This document shows positions 45,791-58,629 of a DNA stretch of 64,000 nucleotides, one piece after another. The DNA is from Macrocybe gigantea. Lineage: Eukaryota; Basidiomycota; Agaricomycetes; Agaricales; Callistosporiaceae. Position numbers and translations under genes: made by a program. The stretch spans positions 186,001 through 250,000 of the forward strand of contig SJRY01000278.1 of NCBI GenBank assembly GCA_011319805.1. The letters run 5' to 3'. How positions within the stretch are numbered: position 1 is the stretch's first letter; every line of letters begins with the position of its first letter. The notes beneath the pieces were generated by a model. The model made no database searches. It worked only from the letters and a program-made list of their open reading frames with translations, and was not told where the DNA came from.

Positions 45791-47308
45791 GCCAAACTTG
45801 AGACTTGGAGAATTGCCGCCTCAGAACCTCAGTGTTCCCCACTACAAGTCAGCGAAATGCTCACCAGATATATACTTTAGATTCATTTTGCCATTCGTCA
45901 GTTGGCAGTACTACAAAAGTCGCAGTCCTCTCACCTTTCCCGTTTGCAGGAGCTTCAAGGATTCCAAGAAAGCATCAAATTCGGACACCGTGGTGCTCAT
46001 CGGATAGGAGTGATGTTCGGAGCTAGGCAGGGTGTGAGCGATGTTGAGATGGGGCGAGAGTATCGATAACAAGGGCTTTTTACGCACGTATATCCTGTGC
46101 TAACCACCAACAGCCATCACTATATAATCAGTTGGCGAACAAGGACTAGACGCCTGTCGGAGCCATGAAAGTGATCCTCGGCGAACCACAACTGTAACAC
46201 AGTGAATCGGATGTAAAGGAACACACCGACTAACGATTGTCCGATAGATATAACTCGTGCCAGCTATTCACCTTCAGGGCTGCGACACTCACTGGAGACA
46301 CAAGGCCTATCGATGAGCTGACTGTAAGCAGATCAAGCTGCTAAAATAGGATCGAATAATCAAGGGTACGGGATCACACCCTTTGCATACAGTTGGGCCC
46401 GCCTTCGATCTCTGCATCAGCAGCGTTGATCACGAATCCTTCGGTACCTTTATCGACTAACAAAGACCAGGTCGTCCCTGCCCTCCGGCAGTGTTATCAT
46501 AAAAGAATGATTTGGTCGTATCATCGCATAGATCATCTGGATTGCGAAGGTTGGGACTCTGAACGCGCACATCAGAATCAGTCATTTCCAACAAATCACG
46601 ATTTGTTTTTCTCACGTGAAAGACGATGCCGGGCAGTGTGGAACCCCTCCATAGTGTGTTAGAATCTGCAGAACGTCAGATGATGTACAGAAACGAATAG
46701 ATCCATCATGACATTCCGGCTGCAAGGGAAATGGCGAGTCAGCGTTAGGAATACCAGGGAAAGTTCGCATATCGCTGGACGACCCAGTTTTCATGAAAGC
46801 GTCATTCCGCACTTCTACTGATAGCATCATGTACAGTGCTCTGTGAAGGTCAAAAGATAGCCCCACGAAAAAAAAAAACGGAAAGAAAAGTGAAGCCCAA
46901 GAGGCTCTCTCCAAATGAATTGAATGATGTGACTAGTGTTGCGCGATTCTTTGAACTCTTGATCCTGATCTAAATGAAAGAAGACGAGTATACTGGCTCC
47001 GATATCTCAGGAGTAATTCACATCATATAAATTTTTGCGTGAAGCGCGATGGAGGGATGAAAAAGATTGATTGGTTGACAGAAGCTGTGTTGCAACAACT
47101 GTTCATCGGTCCACAATGGTAATCAAAGCCAAATATGTACTACTGCAATAGATGCCCATAAGATAACGTGTAGCTATGTAAAATAATGCATGACGAACAG
47201 GATAATGATATGCAGGAATCACGTAGGGAACTTGTCCTCAGCAAGTTAGGGCGACGCTACTCTCCGTCTTCTCAGGTCTTGCCTTCATAGTCTCGTCTCT
47301 CCTAATCC
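45791..47308. other. 1.5 kb without a recognised gene
   Basis: Short frames only. A minus-strand frame at 46612-46914 carries a hydrophobic stretch next to an A-run and looks like chance. I see no repeat array, RNA gene or LTR end. Confidence 0.4.
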
Positions 47309-50265
47309 TTAACGCCCACTCGTACGACTTGCAAGATATTTAATGTATGAAATTTCGGCTGCAGCGCCACGAGCGACTAGACGGTGATGCAGAAGCTCCA
47401 GATCTTGGAACATCAACAAAGGAGGCACAGTGTCATCGGGGACATTTGCGTCCGTCGTCACGCGCACAAGCGGCCGTACTCCGGTGAGGGATGTCCTAGT
47501 AGAGCGAAATGCGGGTTTCGCGCTGGCTTTACGCACGTCCGAGGATGGGTAACGCTTTTCAAACATTCGAACATGTTGCAAAGCGCGATCCACGTTATCC
47601 GTCCTGGAAGTGACAATCAATGACAATAAGTAGGAATAGCTGGGATAAACGCGAGAGATCTTACAGTGCCAGCAATCGGATCATGGCCACATGCGCCCTT
47701 TCTACCAAGCGCGTGTCCAGCCTCCCACGATGTGTGTCATTCCACGTCTCCTCAATAATCATCCATTGTTTCCAGAGCTCATCGGCAAACTGAACGGCCA
47801 CGGTCCGGTCATATCCCGGCTTTGTGATGGAGCATGCTTCGAGTGCATCAACGTAGCATCGGGGACTCCGGACAACGTTGCATTTATCGTACAAGGACCA
47901 GAAGAGCTCCCGTGACGCTTCGAGGGATGAGTGTCGGAAATGGATGGAGAGGTAGGCATTGATCAGACGAGAAGTTATTGTCACATGTCTGAACTTCGCG
48001 CCCGACGTAGGGAAGATTTCTTCGGCAGGCACAGCCTGATCAGCGGCAATTCCATGATCTTGAAGAATCGAGTCGAACAAGATTTTGACTTCTGCGATGA
48101 CTTCCGTCGGCGTTTGCGGCGGTATGTGCGTGAAAAGAGAAGCCTGTTGGATGATTGAAGTATCATGCTCCGGAATCTGTTGCTCTGCGGAGGCATCCTG
48201 CCCTGATGTTCGACCTCTGCCGGCTGTGGTTGTGATTGCTGGGTTTGGTTGACGAAAAGTGTTTGGCTGCGCTTGAATGGTGGTTCATACGCCGAATAGG
48301 TTTGAAACACGTGTACCATAACTTGCTCGTTGACGCATTCAGCGGCTAGGATATCAGGTCGTTGCGATTGTTCCGTGACCATCTGCGCTAAAATATAACG
48401 CGCCCTCGCCAGATCACCAATCCTCTTCGCACCTTCAAGGAGCGCCAGGAATGTCGATCGGGTGGGCTTGAATGCCGACCTGCCATACGCGTCCCGATGC
48501 GAATCGAGCATCTGCTTCGCCAACCTGAAAGCTTCGTTGTATAGACTTCGGAGCCGAGCGAGCGCAGGCGAGGATGACTGCGTTGTATGCTTGAGAGGTC
48601 GGCGGGATGCTACGATCTACCGTCATTTCAGTCCAGAGATCTAACGCTCTTTCAGGCTCCGAGGACAGGGAGGCTGATATCGGGTAGGCACAGGCCCGAA
48701 TCATCACGGCATAGAGGAAAGCATCAGGGTTCGGATGGGCGACGTATCGCATGTGACTGAAAAGGTCCCAAGCTTGTGCGCGAGCGACAGACTTGCGGGT
48801 TTTGAATAGCGTGGATATGACAGATGTGTACGTTTTCATGGGAGCTGGCAATGATTGTTGTTCGTAAGAATGAAGAAGCGATAGTGCAGAGTTGGGTATG
48901 GCGTTAGCGGGGCAGCTTTAATGTGAGATTTGATGTGGAGATGGCGCTGAGAATCGGTAGGATTTGCTGAAGCAGACGTTTGGTATGCCAACGAGACCGA
49001 TGGAAAGAAGCAAGCCCACCTGTGAGATATTTTCCCAAAATGTGCTCAAACGCAGTGGGGTTGCCTTCTGCAGCATATATCTCCAAGACAGTGTTTACAG
49101 CCTCTTCCATGACGCCCAACCCGGTGCGCTACAAATAACTTAGGTTGCACGTAGAAGAATTAAAAAAATATAACATACCCTTAGCAGGTCTAACGCAAAG
49201 TCAACAGCTTCGTGGTCATGCTCATAGGCCTAGTAGAAGTAAGTTAAACATCGTATAGCTGCGTAGATTTAAAAAAAAAAAAAACACACTGCGGTGCGAA
49301 TCAGCGCTTCGTGTTCGGCCAATGTCAGAATGCTGACAGGAACCATTTGTTTGTCAAAGGATTGCGTCCCCGAACGGACAGCATTTAATCCCGCAGAAGC
49401 TTGACTTCTTGTGCCCTCGACACGTTGAACAAACTCGTGTACATGGGCTAGAATCCGTCTATGAGCAGAGGTGGACTCTCCATTGAACCGAGAACCTGTG
49501 GATAAGACGCGCGATGGCTCGTCTCCCCGATCTTCTTCCTGCAATGCCGGTTCCGCAAAGAGACGCTGCTCGACACTAGCGATAACCAATTTGTCATCGG
49601 GTTTCTGGATAGGTGCCGTATCGCTCTCCTCAATTCCGTGTTTATATTCAGGCTGGACAGTTAGAAGATCTGCATACAACGCCAAAAGCTCTTGCTCGGA
49701 ATATGTGGACTCTTCCAAGCCGCTTTCTGCGAATCGTTAGACGCCAGAGAGAGATTAAATAAAAGTACACAACCCACTTCAACCGCTGCGACTTCTTCCA
49801 AAGCTTTTACACGCTCCGACAGCTTCTCCTTTGGTTCCCGCAGGTTGGAAACGGCGCTGGCAGTCTCTGTGCCTTTCTCCAATTCGCGGTATTCGGGCTG
49901 CGCAGGTCTGAATTTGGCTAGGCTTCCTGGGTATACGGCGACTGGGCGTTTCCTGCCAGTCCAGTGAGCCATAAAACGTTCAACGGAAGAAAAATCGCGT
50001 CTTACATGGCATGGGATCGGGAAGCATACTTTACTGCGACAGCACCTTGACGGAGCGATGTGGATGCAGAATAGGTCCTAACCAAGGTGAGATCCAAAAG
50101 ATTTGGGGGCAGCGACAACAGTCTCATAGCTTTCGACGAGTTGAGCCTTCGGCCAAGGGACTTCATCGCGTGCAGCCAAAAATTTTGGCCAATTGTTTCG
50201 GCAGAAAGGTCTAGAGCTACACGGACAAGCACATACAAACATTCGAGGAGAACACAAACCACCAT
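47309..50265 (-). CDS. Mitochondrial pentatricopeptide-repeat (PPR) protein
   Basis: PPR proteins bind organellar RNA through repeated helical hairpins. The N-terminal region (ATG at 50265, a further one at 50164) has a basic Ser/Leu-rich leader, SLGRRLNSSKAMRLLSLPPN and LVRTYSASTSLRQGAVAVKY, that suits mitochondrial import. PPR-like units are seen in MKTYTSVISTLFKTRKSVAR, PDAFLYAVMIRACAYPISAS, SQAYNAVILACARS, KPTRSTFLALLEGAKRIGDL and VTITSRLINAYLSIHF. The frame changes near 48190-48215, between AEVEHQ and SGQDASAEQQIPEH, without an obvious intron; one missing base there would join them. Introns occur near 48850, 49130, 49230, 49740 and 49980. The precise orthologue is not identified. Confidence 0.75.
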
Positions 50266-50298
50266 GTCACGGTCTAACTACGTCTACCGCCGCTTATT

Positions 50299-52559
50299 CT
50301 AGACCGCGTCCTTCCCCTCTATTTCGCAGATCTGTACGCACTCAATTGCGTTGATTACGGGCTCTCCGAAAGGAGCGTTAATTTCCTCCAATGTCTTTCC
50401 TTTCGTCTCCACAAAGAAGAAACTGTCCAGGATCCACCAGTTCAGTCAGCCCCGACACTCCTGTGGAATGCTGTTTGGAACGTACGACACGCTACATATG
50501 AATGATTTCGATGCACCGAAACCGAAGCAGCAGGCCGGAAAAACTTACATGACGGCGCCAATCATGTTTGTGCAGATGAACACCCCATAATACCTATATC
50601 CTATGTTCGCGAATGCCCTCGGGGATATCTGATTAAATATGACTATAACCCAATAGGCGGCATCCTTTTAGTCGTATATGGTAAGTTGAATACTTATGGA
50701 CTTACTGTTAATCAAGACGTTGGAACAAACGGCGACGCTAGATCCTTGAGCCCGAATCCTTTGGTTCAGTATCTCTGGTACGTAAATGTAATGGATGGAG
50801 TTGTATCCTAACGAATAGCTAAATTTAGATTTGTCAACATCTCATACTATGTCGCACAGGAGAAAATACTCACATTGCACTGAAGGAAAAGATGAAGGCG
50901 ATCGCAAAACCTTGGCCAATCCTGTTACTGCTTTGGGAAAATTTGGCCATGAAACCCATGATCAGGGCCATGTCGCATGCCATTGCGAGTCCGGTTATCT
51001 ACATAGTCGATTTACAGCCCCACCGGTGGACATATGCAAGACATATGAGGTTTGCCGTGGGCCCAAAAATACCTAAATTGAGACTTGACCATCAGGAACA
51101 CCTGTGCCACTGTAGAAGAATGCAAACCGTAAATGGCGGCGAGGAGGGTAATCTTTGCGATGTTTGTAAACTCGTTTTCGTCAGAATCGGCATACATTCT
51201 TACGGTGTGTCCCATTGCCCCCAGTCCTTGATACAGTGTTGTCTGGTCTGATCCCTCTTAAGCGGCGCATCTGTAGAGCAAAAAGATGCCTACAGTCTCG
51301 ATTTTGATCTCATTTCAAGTGCTCCACAGAAGACTGAGGAAAATCTTACAGTTTATCACATTGATCCCGGATAGCTGTGTGAAGACCTGGATGAGGATGG
51401 ACAACAGTAATCTTCGGCGAGCACTCCTTGTGGCGAAGGTATGCGAAAAACTGCCAGTTTTCTTTTCTTCTTCATACCCTATTTGCCGCTTCATTTGTTC
51501 GTAATGAACCAAATATACCTCTTGCTCAAAGTGCATGTTGACTATTGACGATTCACTCAATTTTCTTGTAATTTCAAAAGCTTCATTTTCACGCCCTTTC
51601 TTCAGCAGCCAACGCGGAGAATAGGGCAAGAACCATGATCCGATGAGCAAGACTAGAGCTGGGATGCATTCTGAAATACCTGAATCACTGGATGGGCAGG
51701 CGGTTCTGCTGAAGGGTTAGCTCATGGACGGCTAACGGGAATCTCCATTGTAACTGTCCCTTGGCATAAGAGCACGCAAATCCTATCCACTGTCACGGGT
51801 TTGCAATCAGTCATCCAATGTGCCCGGGTCTTATATGCTCTTACATTTGCAAAAGCGAAACCAAATCCCACAAATTGAGCATGCAATCCGCTAACAAGGC
51901 CGCGCTAGGAATCAAAGTGAGCAAATACAGACAATCCAAATTGACTAGATGCTAATATACTCGTCCTGCAGGTGATATCTCCGAGTTGTAAATTGGGATG
52001 GTCATGTCTTGGAGAAAAACACTGTCAGTATATTAGACATCAGATGGGTTGGCTAATCTTCCTCACTCATGATCCCGACAGCAAAACCGCCTACGATTTG
52101 GCCCGCAATCAACATCCCAACGTGAACAGAGCCAGCTTGGATAGCGCCTGCGATGAGTGCCCAAATGGCGGCAAATTGTATTGACCTTTTTCTGCCCCAG
52201 GCATCAGCTGACCATCCTGCGAATAAAACACCAAAAAAGCTCCCTGCTCTGAACGTCGATACAACTGTGCCTGCAACATCGCCTAGGTGAAGGGCCATCA
52301 ACCATCATTGCAAAGAATAAGACGACTCGATAGATTCACTCGTATATGGAGCAAAGTATGTCGTGAATGTTGGATGCGCTATGGTAGTCGAGATGATCCC
52401 AGAGTCGATACCATACAGAAGAGAGCCCACCGCGGTGAAGAGGGCACAATTAAAGGTATACCACGTCAGCTTCAGCAACCGCAGATCATGCTGCCTCGGT
52501 TCGTTTCTATATTGAGAAGATCTGCGAGGTACACTTCCAGGATCAAAATCGTTCGTCAT
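50299..52559 (-). CDS. MFS sugar transporter
   Basis: This is a major facilitator sugar porter of the plasma membrane. The ATG at 52559 begins MTNDFDPGSVPRRSSQYRNE, then TM1 with CALFTAVGSLLYGIDSGIIS, APYT joined over an intron to SDVAGTVVSTFRAGSFFG, then the A-motif region GWSADAWGRKRSIQ and GQIVGGFAVGIM. Following exons give IPIYNSEISPAGR, RGLVSGLHAQFVGFGFAFAN, SWFLPYSPRWLLKKGRENEA (in place of the usual PESPR) and LIQVFTQLSGINVI. The C-terminal signature ETKGKTLEEINAPFGEP is followed by the stop TAG at 50299-50301. Introns are many and short. It is divergent from the GH31 gene, so it may carry xylose, glucose or short oligosaccharides; the substrate is inference. Confidence 0.85.
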
Positions 52560-52882
52560 GGTGTGGACACTCAGCAAGTGTGGGTCATAAACCAAGGCCA
52601 GTTAGTAGAAGACGATGCAATCTGAAGGCCGGTTAAGGTCTGGTAAAATGTCGCTCATTGAAATCTTCTAAGTTCTGATCTGTGCTTCTATTCGAGATAA
52701 GACAGGTCAAAAGGTCACATGATCTACCATGTTTCTTATAACGGACCGAACGGACCGTGAACTGACATTTCAGAACGAGTGGTCGAAGGAGTAGATGAGA
52801 TGGATATCGTCATTCTTCAACGCAACCATTGAAGTGTCCAGATTCTGAGACCTCTTGTCCTACCAAGTCCTATCCCTCAGCC
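52560..52882. promoter_or_regulatory. Shared divergent promoter of sugar transporter and alpha-xylosidase
   Basis: 323 bp separates the two ATGs on opposite strands. Both genes handle sugars, so joint regulation from this segment is likely. A direct repeat-like acggaccgaacggaccg at about 52742-52758 resembles paired CGG-type half sites bound by Zn2Cys6 regulators. That reading is a guess from the sequence. Confidence 0.5.
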
Positions 52883-55691
52883 ATGAAGTTTTCCCGAGGA
52901 ATGTGGTGGAACTCTGATGGTGTCATCATCGACTGGGCGGTAGAAGCAATTAAGGCTGAAGCCTTTGAGAAAAACATCCGCTGTGTTGCGGTATGCTATA
53001 TCTTGCTTGATAGTCCTTCAATCGCTTACCATTTGTGGTACAGACATCAAAGCACGTAAATCATCGTGGCGATACTCTAAATACACCCACAATCACCATT
53101 GAATGCTCTTCTCCCTTCAAAGATATGCTTCTTCTAACAGTGACTCACTGGAAAGCCCAGCGAAAAACTCTTCAGGGGCCAAACTATGAATTATTTCCTG
53201 ATATCCACTACAATGACCTAGTCAGTGTCAGCAATGTCAATTTGCGAAACATCTCATAAGCTCGACTCTGGCTTAGATTTCTCTATGAGATGATGGGTTG
53301 AAGACCAGCAAGACTGATAAGACATTGGAAATCTGCACAAATACTCTTTCGGCCATCATCGACACTCGGCCGTCGTCCTTCAACATTGACATCCTTGCTC
53401 CTGGTGTCAAGAATCCGACCAGTGTTGCTCGATCTGAAGATGTCCTGCTGACAAAACTGGGATGGCGTTCTATTGGATATATCAAGAAGAACACAAATGC
53501 TACTCACCCGTACCTTTCACTCTCTGATCCTGACAAGGGAGAACGATGGTTCACGATGCAGTTCCAGCTTTCCATCGGAGAGAAGATATATGGACTGGGA
53601 GAATGATTTGGGCCTTTTATCAAAAATGGCCAGGTAGATCCCCTTCCATGTATTTCCCGAATCGCATGATTGACGGTGCTTTGAAAACTATGCCTTAGTC
53701 TGTGGAGATGTGGAATAAAGATAGTGGGACATCATCGGAGTTGACTTACAAAAACGTTCCTTTTTTCATCAGCTCCCGTGGCTATGGGATTTTCATCCCA
53801 TGTCCTGGCTTTGTTTCATTTGAGGTACAAAGCGAACGTGAGACTCCATCAATCCTTAACTTTGGCCAATGGCATTCTTGACCTTTTTTTTTCAGGTACA
53901 ACTCGCGTGAATATTGCAGTTCCATACGAGTCCTTGTCTGCTTATATCATACACGGACCAACTCCCGCAGCTGTCATCCAGCGATACACACTTCTCACAG
54001 GCCACCCGGCTCTACCGCCTCCCTGGTCATTTGGGCTCTGGCTCTCCACATCTTTCACGATGAGTTATGATGAAAAGACTGTCAACGAGTTTCTTGATGG
54101 AATGAAGAGTTGTGAAATTGCCGTTGAAGTGTTCCATTTCGATTGCTTTTGGCAGAGAGGTTTCCATTGGTGTGAGTATGAGTTTGATCAAGACTTCTTC
54201 CCCGATGCAGCTGGGCAACTTCGTCATTTGAAGGAGAAGGGCTACAAAGTATGTTTTGACTTCATGTTATAAAACTATCACTCATCTGGGATACCTTTTC
54301 AGGTTTCTGTATGGATCAATCCTTATATCGCCCAAGAAAGCAATATATTCGATGAAGGCACCGAGAGAGGCTATTTCATTAAAAAGGTAGACGGGAGTGT
54401 CTGGCAGTATGATTTCTGGGTCAGTTACATTTCTTGTCTTGTGCCTCCCTGTGCATACAACTCAACTTTTCGCAGCAAGCGGGCATGGCTTTTGTCGATT
54501 TTACTAATCCTGATGCATGCAAATGGTATCAGTCGAAGCTCGAAGCTCTTATTGACTTGGGGGTTGACTGCTTCAAGGTGAGGTCTGACCTCACTGTTCT
54601 AGCAAAGAGGTTATTACCTTTATTTTCTACAGACTGACTTTGGCGAGCGTATTCCAACCGGGAATACTGTCTACTACGATAACTCTAACATGGACAAAAT
54701 GCACAATTATTACTCGTTCTTGTACAACAAAGTAATGTTCGAGGTGATCGAGAGATGGTTGGGCAAGAATCATGCCATCATTTTTGCACGTTTGGCAACA
54801 GTGGGCAGTCAACGCTTCCCTGTACATTGGGGAGGAGATCCTATGTCAACGTTTGAGGCAATGGCAGAAACTCTGCGAGGTGGGCTGAGTCTTGGGCTTT
54901 GTGGGTTTGGGTTTTGGGCACGTAAGTTCATCTTTCTGCTTTGCCATGCACTAAGATTGATTTGTTCCAGATGATATAGGTAAGCTCAGGGGTATTGATA
55001 AAGGTGAAAATGGATCTCTCAATGGCAATAAGGTGGATTTGAGGGGAAACCTGACCCAGCTCTCTACAAGCGTTGGTTTGCCTTCGGTTCCCTTTCAAGC
55101 CACACAAGACTTCATGGAAGCGGAAGTTATAGAGCAAGTGAAAACAATTGCAGCGGGAATGGTGTCACAGCTAACAAGGGCACCTAGGTTCCTTGGCTTA
55201 TCGATGAATCTGGCGAGGCAGACTCTGTTCTGAAGAAATTTATTAACCTCAAATTATCGCTCATGCCATACCTATATTCGACTGCAATAGAAACACACAA
55301 GACGGGAATCACCATGATGCGTCCTCTTTTTGTGGAGTTCCCGCAAGATCCTTATGTCTGGACCATTGACACCCAGTACATGCTCAGACCGAACTTGCTC
55401 ATTGTTCCAGTGTTCAACGAGGAAGGCACGGTGCAGTATTATATCCCAGAGGGCACATGGAATGGGATCTTGGATGGGAGAATCTGCAAAGGCCTGGGAT
55501 TTGTCACAGAAACACATGACTTTCACAGTCTCCCAGTTTTGCTTCAACCAGGTAGCGCAATTGTCCAGGGAAAGGCTCCTGTGGGGAACGCAAGAAATCA
55601 GCCTGCTGAAAACCCTCCCGTGAGGGAAAACTGCAGAGACGAAGTTGAACGCGAAGTAATCTTTAAGCCAGATGTATATGGAACGAAGTGA
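52883..55691 (+). CDS. GH31 alpha-xylosidase with one in-frame stop
   Basis: GH31 alpha-xylosidases release xylose from isoprimeverose and xyloglucan oligosaccharides. The ATG at 52883 gives MKFSRGMWWNSDGVIIDWAV. Conserved blocks follow: TYKNVPFFISSRGYGIFI, YIIHGPTPAAVIQRYTLLTG, PPPWSFGLWLSTSFTMSYDE, FHFDCFWQRGFHWCEYEFD, KVSVWINPYIAQES, the nucleophile motif CFKTDFGERIP (across an intron), RFPVHWGGDPMSTFEAMAE, SLGLCGFGFWAHDIGGFEG, AFGSLSSHTRLHGSGSYR joined to VPWLIDE by a GC-AG intron (55134-55187), and LMPYLYSTAIETHKTG. At 53604-53606 a TGA interrupts the conserved GLGERFGPFIKNGQ, where an arginine codon (CGA or AGA) is expected. All else is open, so it is either a recent nonsense allele or a base-call error. 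No signal peptide is evident. Confidence 0.82.
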
Positions 55692-55727
55692 AGTACATGA
55701 TGCCTACAACATACAACAAGTGCCCAC

Positions 55728-55769
55728 TGTTACGTAATGTAGCTGATGTAAGCCAAAGGCGGGCTTACA
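55728..55769. repeat. Possible short LTR remnant of the outer gypsy element
   Basis: A 42-bp block begins tgttacgtaatg and ends gggcttaca on the plus strand, with TGT...ACA ends and an internal inverted repeat (tgtaagcc/ggcttaca). It lies just beyond a purine-rich tract (minus-strand ggggggagaggttttttt, about 55785-55802) that could be the polypurine tract of the outer element. It is far too short for a whole LTR and no target duplication was found, so this is a weak call. Confidence 0.3.
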
Positions 55770-55862
55770 CTCTCACGGCCTCCAAAAAAACCTCTCCCCC
55801 CAGAAGTGCACCTAACTGGACGGGTGCATTAAAAAACCCCATAGGGAAAAAGCTACCGCCGG

Positions 55863-58629
55863 TCAGGCGTCTTCGGGGTGTTCCCTCAACCAGTCGTCCA
55901 ACGCGGAGCAATCGTTGACCTCGTCACATGGGAGCCAGCTGTCTTCTTCGGGCCTATAACCTTCCATCGCACCAAGAACTTGCGACCCACTCCACCACGT
56001 CCGCAACGTTTCGAGTCAATAATGCAGTCGATGAAAAACTCTTCTTCACCTTCCTCTGTCAAAATCGGTTTCGGTCGTGTGGTGCAGCATGATGGAAACT
56101 TCTCGTCGTCGTTCTCGTGGTACGGTTCGAGCTCGCACGCGTGGAATACCGGGTATTGTTTCGATGATGCCGGTAGATCAATCGTATAGTTGGACATTTC
56201 TAGATGTTTAGCTATAATCTTATAAATTCCATACCTTGGCATGAATTTTGCCACTCTCTTTTCGCTGTCCTTTTTGAATTCCCGGTGCCTGTGGAACGTT
56301 GTAAGTCGAACACGATCACCGACCTGGAACTCGTGTTCGGGCCCCCGGTGTCGATTCACCTGTTGCACCTGACTGATCTTTGCCATTTGCAAGTTGTCTT
56401 GAGCCTCCCAAATGTCGACCTGCAACTGTTCCAAGAACTTGTCAGCGGCCCCGCGTTCTTCGCTTGCCGAGGTGGACAACGGCGGCATGAGTCGAGGGTG
56501 CCTTCCGGTCTTCAGGAAGAACGGCGAAAAACCTGTGCTCATGTTAACCGTATTCATTATTTCGAAACATACGCGGGGGAGGGCGCAGACCCAGCCCTTC
56601 TGGTTTCGTTCGATGTGGAAGCATAGGCATTGAATGACCGTTTTATTCGTCCTTTCCGACGAGCCATCCGTTTGGGGGTGATACGAGGTGCTGAGCTTCA
56701 GCTTTACACCCGTTAGCTTGTGCAGCGCTGCCCAGAAGCGAGAGAGAAACAGGTGGTTGCGGTCAGACACGATCTCAGTGGGCAAACTGTTTTCGCAATA
56801 CCATTTGTCGAAAAAGAGCATGGCCAACTCCTCCGCCGTCATATTGACATTGCACGGTGCAACCTGGATATCTGCGCCCAGGCGATCAGTAAACGTTGCG
56901 ATACAGTCGTACCCTTCATCCTCGGGCAAGGGACCGATGAAATCGATAGCGATACAGTTGCCGCGAGCATCCGGTACAGGCAATGGATGGAGCGGGCCTG
57001 CACGTTTTCTTGTCACGCTCTTGTTGCGTTGGCAATCATCGCAGCTGGGAATATAGCTCTCCTCTAAATCTTTTTTTATGTTAGGCCAGTAAAAACTGTC
57101 TTGCAGAGCGGCGTAGGACTTATCGAAACCGAAATGACCAAGTGCATCGTGTGCCATTCTGAACAGCGCCTCCTGGACCTCGGTTACTTGAGGCACGGCA
57201 AGGCATTGGCCGATGTACCACAGGCCGTTGACCGACTTGACCTCTTGCATGCCCGTTGCTGCTTCGGTGAGCTTTTTGATCCATTTATCGTTCTCATACC
57301 CTGCTTTGATAGCCGTCAGCAGATCCGAGTCAGACGAAATGTTGAGCACCACTCCGATGATGCCGTCATCCTCTTTGTCCATCGGTGAGCTCGATAATGC
57401 TTGTGAGGCGGTGAAGACTGAGTCGGATGTTGATTTCAAGAAGGTCGTCGGTAACAATGTTGCAATGAAAGCTTCATTTCCAATTTCATTGTCCGAACTG
57501 AGCAGGGTTGGAGGGTCCATGGGTACCACCTCCGCGGAACTGGCGGCCTCAGATAATCGTGACAGCGTGTCGGCAACTGCGTTTGATTTCCCTTTTATGT
57601 AAACGATCTTTGCATCATACTGGGACATCAGCTCCATCCAACGCGCTTGTCGCTGTGACAGGTCTTTCTGTTTCTCGAAGGATTCCAAGGTCCGATGGTC
57701 TGTGTAAATTGTGAACGGTGAGCCTAAGAGATCAACTCTCCATTTCTTTAATGCCCGAATTATTGCCAGTAATTCCTTTTCATGGATGGGATAGTTCCGT
57801 TCCACTGATTTCAGGGGAGCCGAATCAAATGCCACAGGCCGCGATGACTCCCAGGTAGGCCCCCAGGACAGCACGGTGCCTGTCCCATGGTTGGAAGCAT
57901 CCGTCGTTACGAAAATTTGGTTGTCCCCTGGATTCTCGTGGTCTATCGTCGTTAGGCACTCGCTTGACATCGCTAAACGTTTTATACTGTCAAAAGCCCA
58001 TTGATGTTCTGCGTTCCACTCCAGGAAACGCTTCTCGCAGGCTTTCATGGTGAGCATGTTCAGTATCCGTGTATATTCCGCTAAGTGTGGCAGGAAACTG
58101 GCGATATACCGGACCAAACCCAAGAATGCACGTACGTCCGACACGGACTTCGGCACTGGCCAATCCAAAATATGGGCGATTTTCGAACCATCAGCTTCAA
58201 TTCCTTTGTGCAAAATGACGTGGCCCAAAAAATTGATATGCAAACAAAACAGGTTCGTTTTCTTTGGGTTGCAGTAAAGCTTTGCATCAGCCAATGCTTT
58301 CAGGATTGTCCGTACATTCTTAATGTGCTCTTCAACCGAATCGGACCAAATGACAATGTCATCAAGGTATACGTGACAGATCTTTCCAATCCACAGATGC
58401 AAGGCTGCTGTCACCCGCCACTGGTGGATCGCTGGCGCGTTCTTTAGGCCCATAGGCATCACGTTCCATTCATACAGGCCGAAGGGCATCAACACCGTGG
58501 TGAGCGCGATATCTTCCGGTCTCATTCTTGTCTGAAAGAAACTATTTGTCATGTCGATTGTTGCCCATATTTTCCCTTTCACACAATCAGCCAAGATATC
58601 ATCGATCCTTGGCAGCGGATGGCTATCTG
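55863..58629 (-). mobile_element. Outer Ty3/gypsy retrotransposon, 3' part of pol (RT, RNase H, integrase, chromodomain)
   Basis: One long frame runs from the LTR border of the inner element. Reverse transcriptase gives PLPRIDDILADCVKGK, MPFGLYEWNVMPMGLKNAP and the YLDD catalytic box in HVYLDDIVIWSD. RNase H gives FVTTDASNHGTGTVLSWG and IYTDHRTLESFEKQ. Integrase gives the zinc motif AHDALGHFGF with CDDCQRNK, and the DDE core in IDFIGPLPEDEGYDC, EIVSDRNHLF and SYHPQTDGSSERTN. A chromodomain follows: FLVRWK, then after a one-base frame break near 55960-55966, RPEEDSWLPCDEV and ALDDWLREHPEDA, stop at 55863. The N-terminal half (gag, protease, early RT) should lie beyond the inner element, outside the window. 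Apart from the one break it looks young. Confidence 0.9.
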
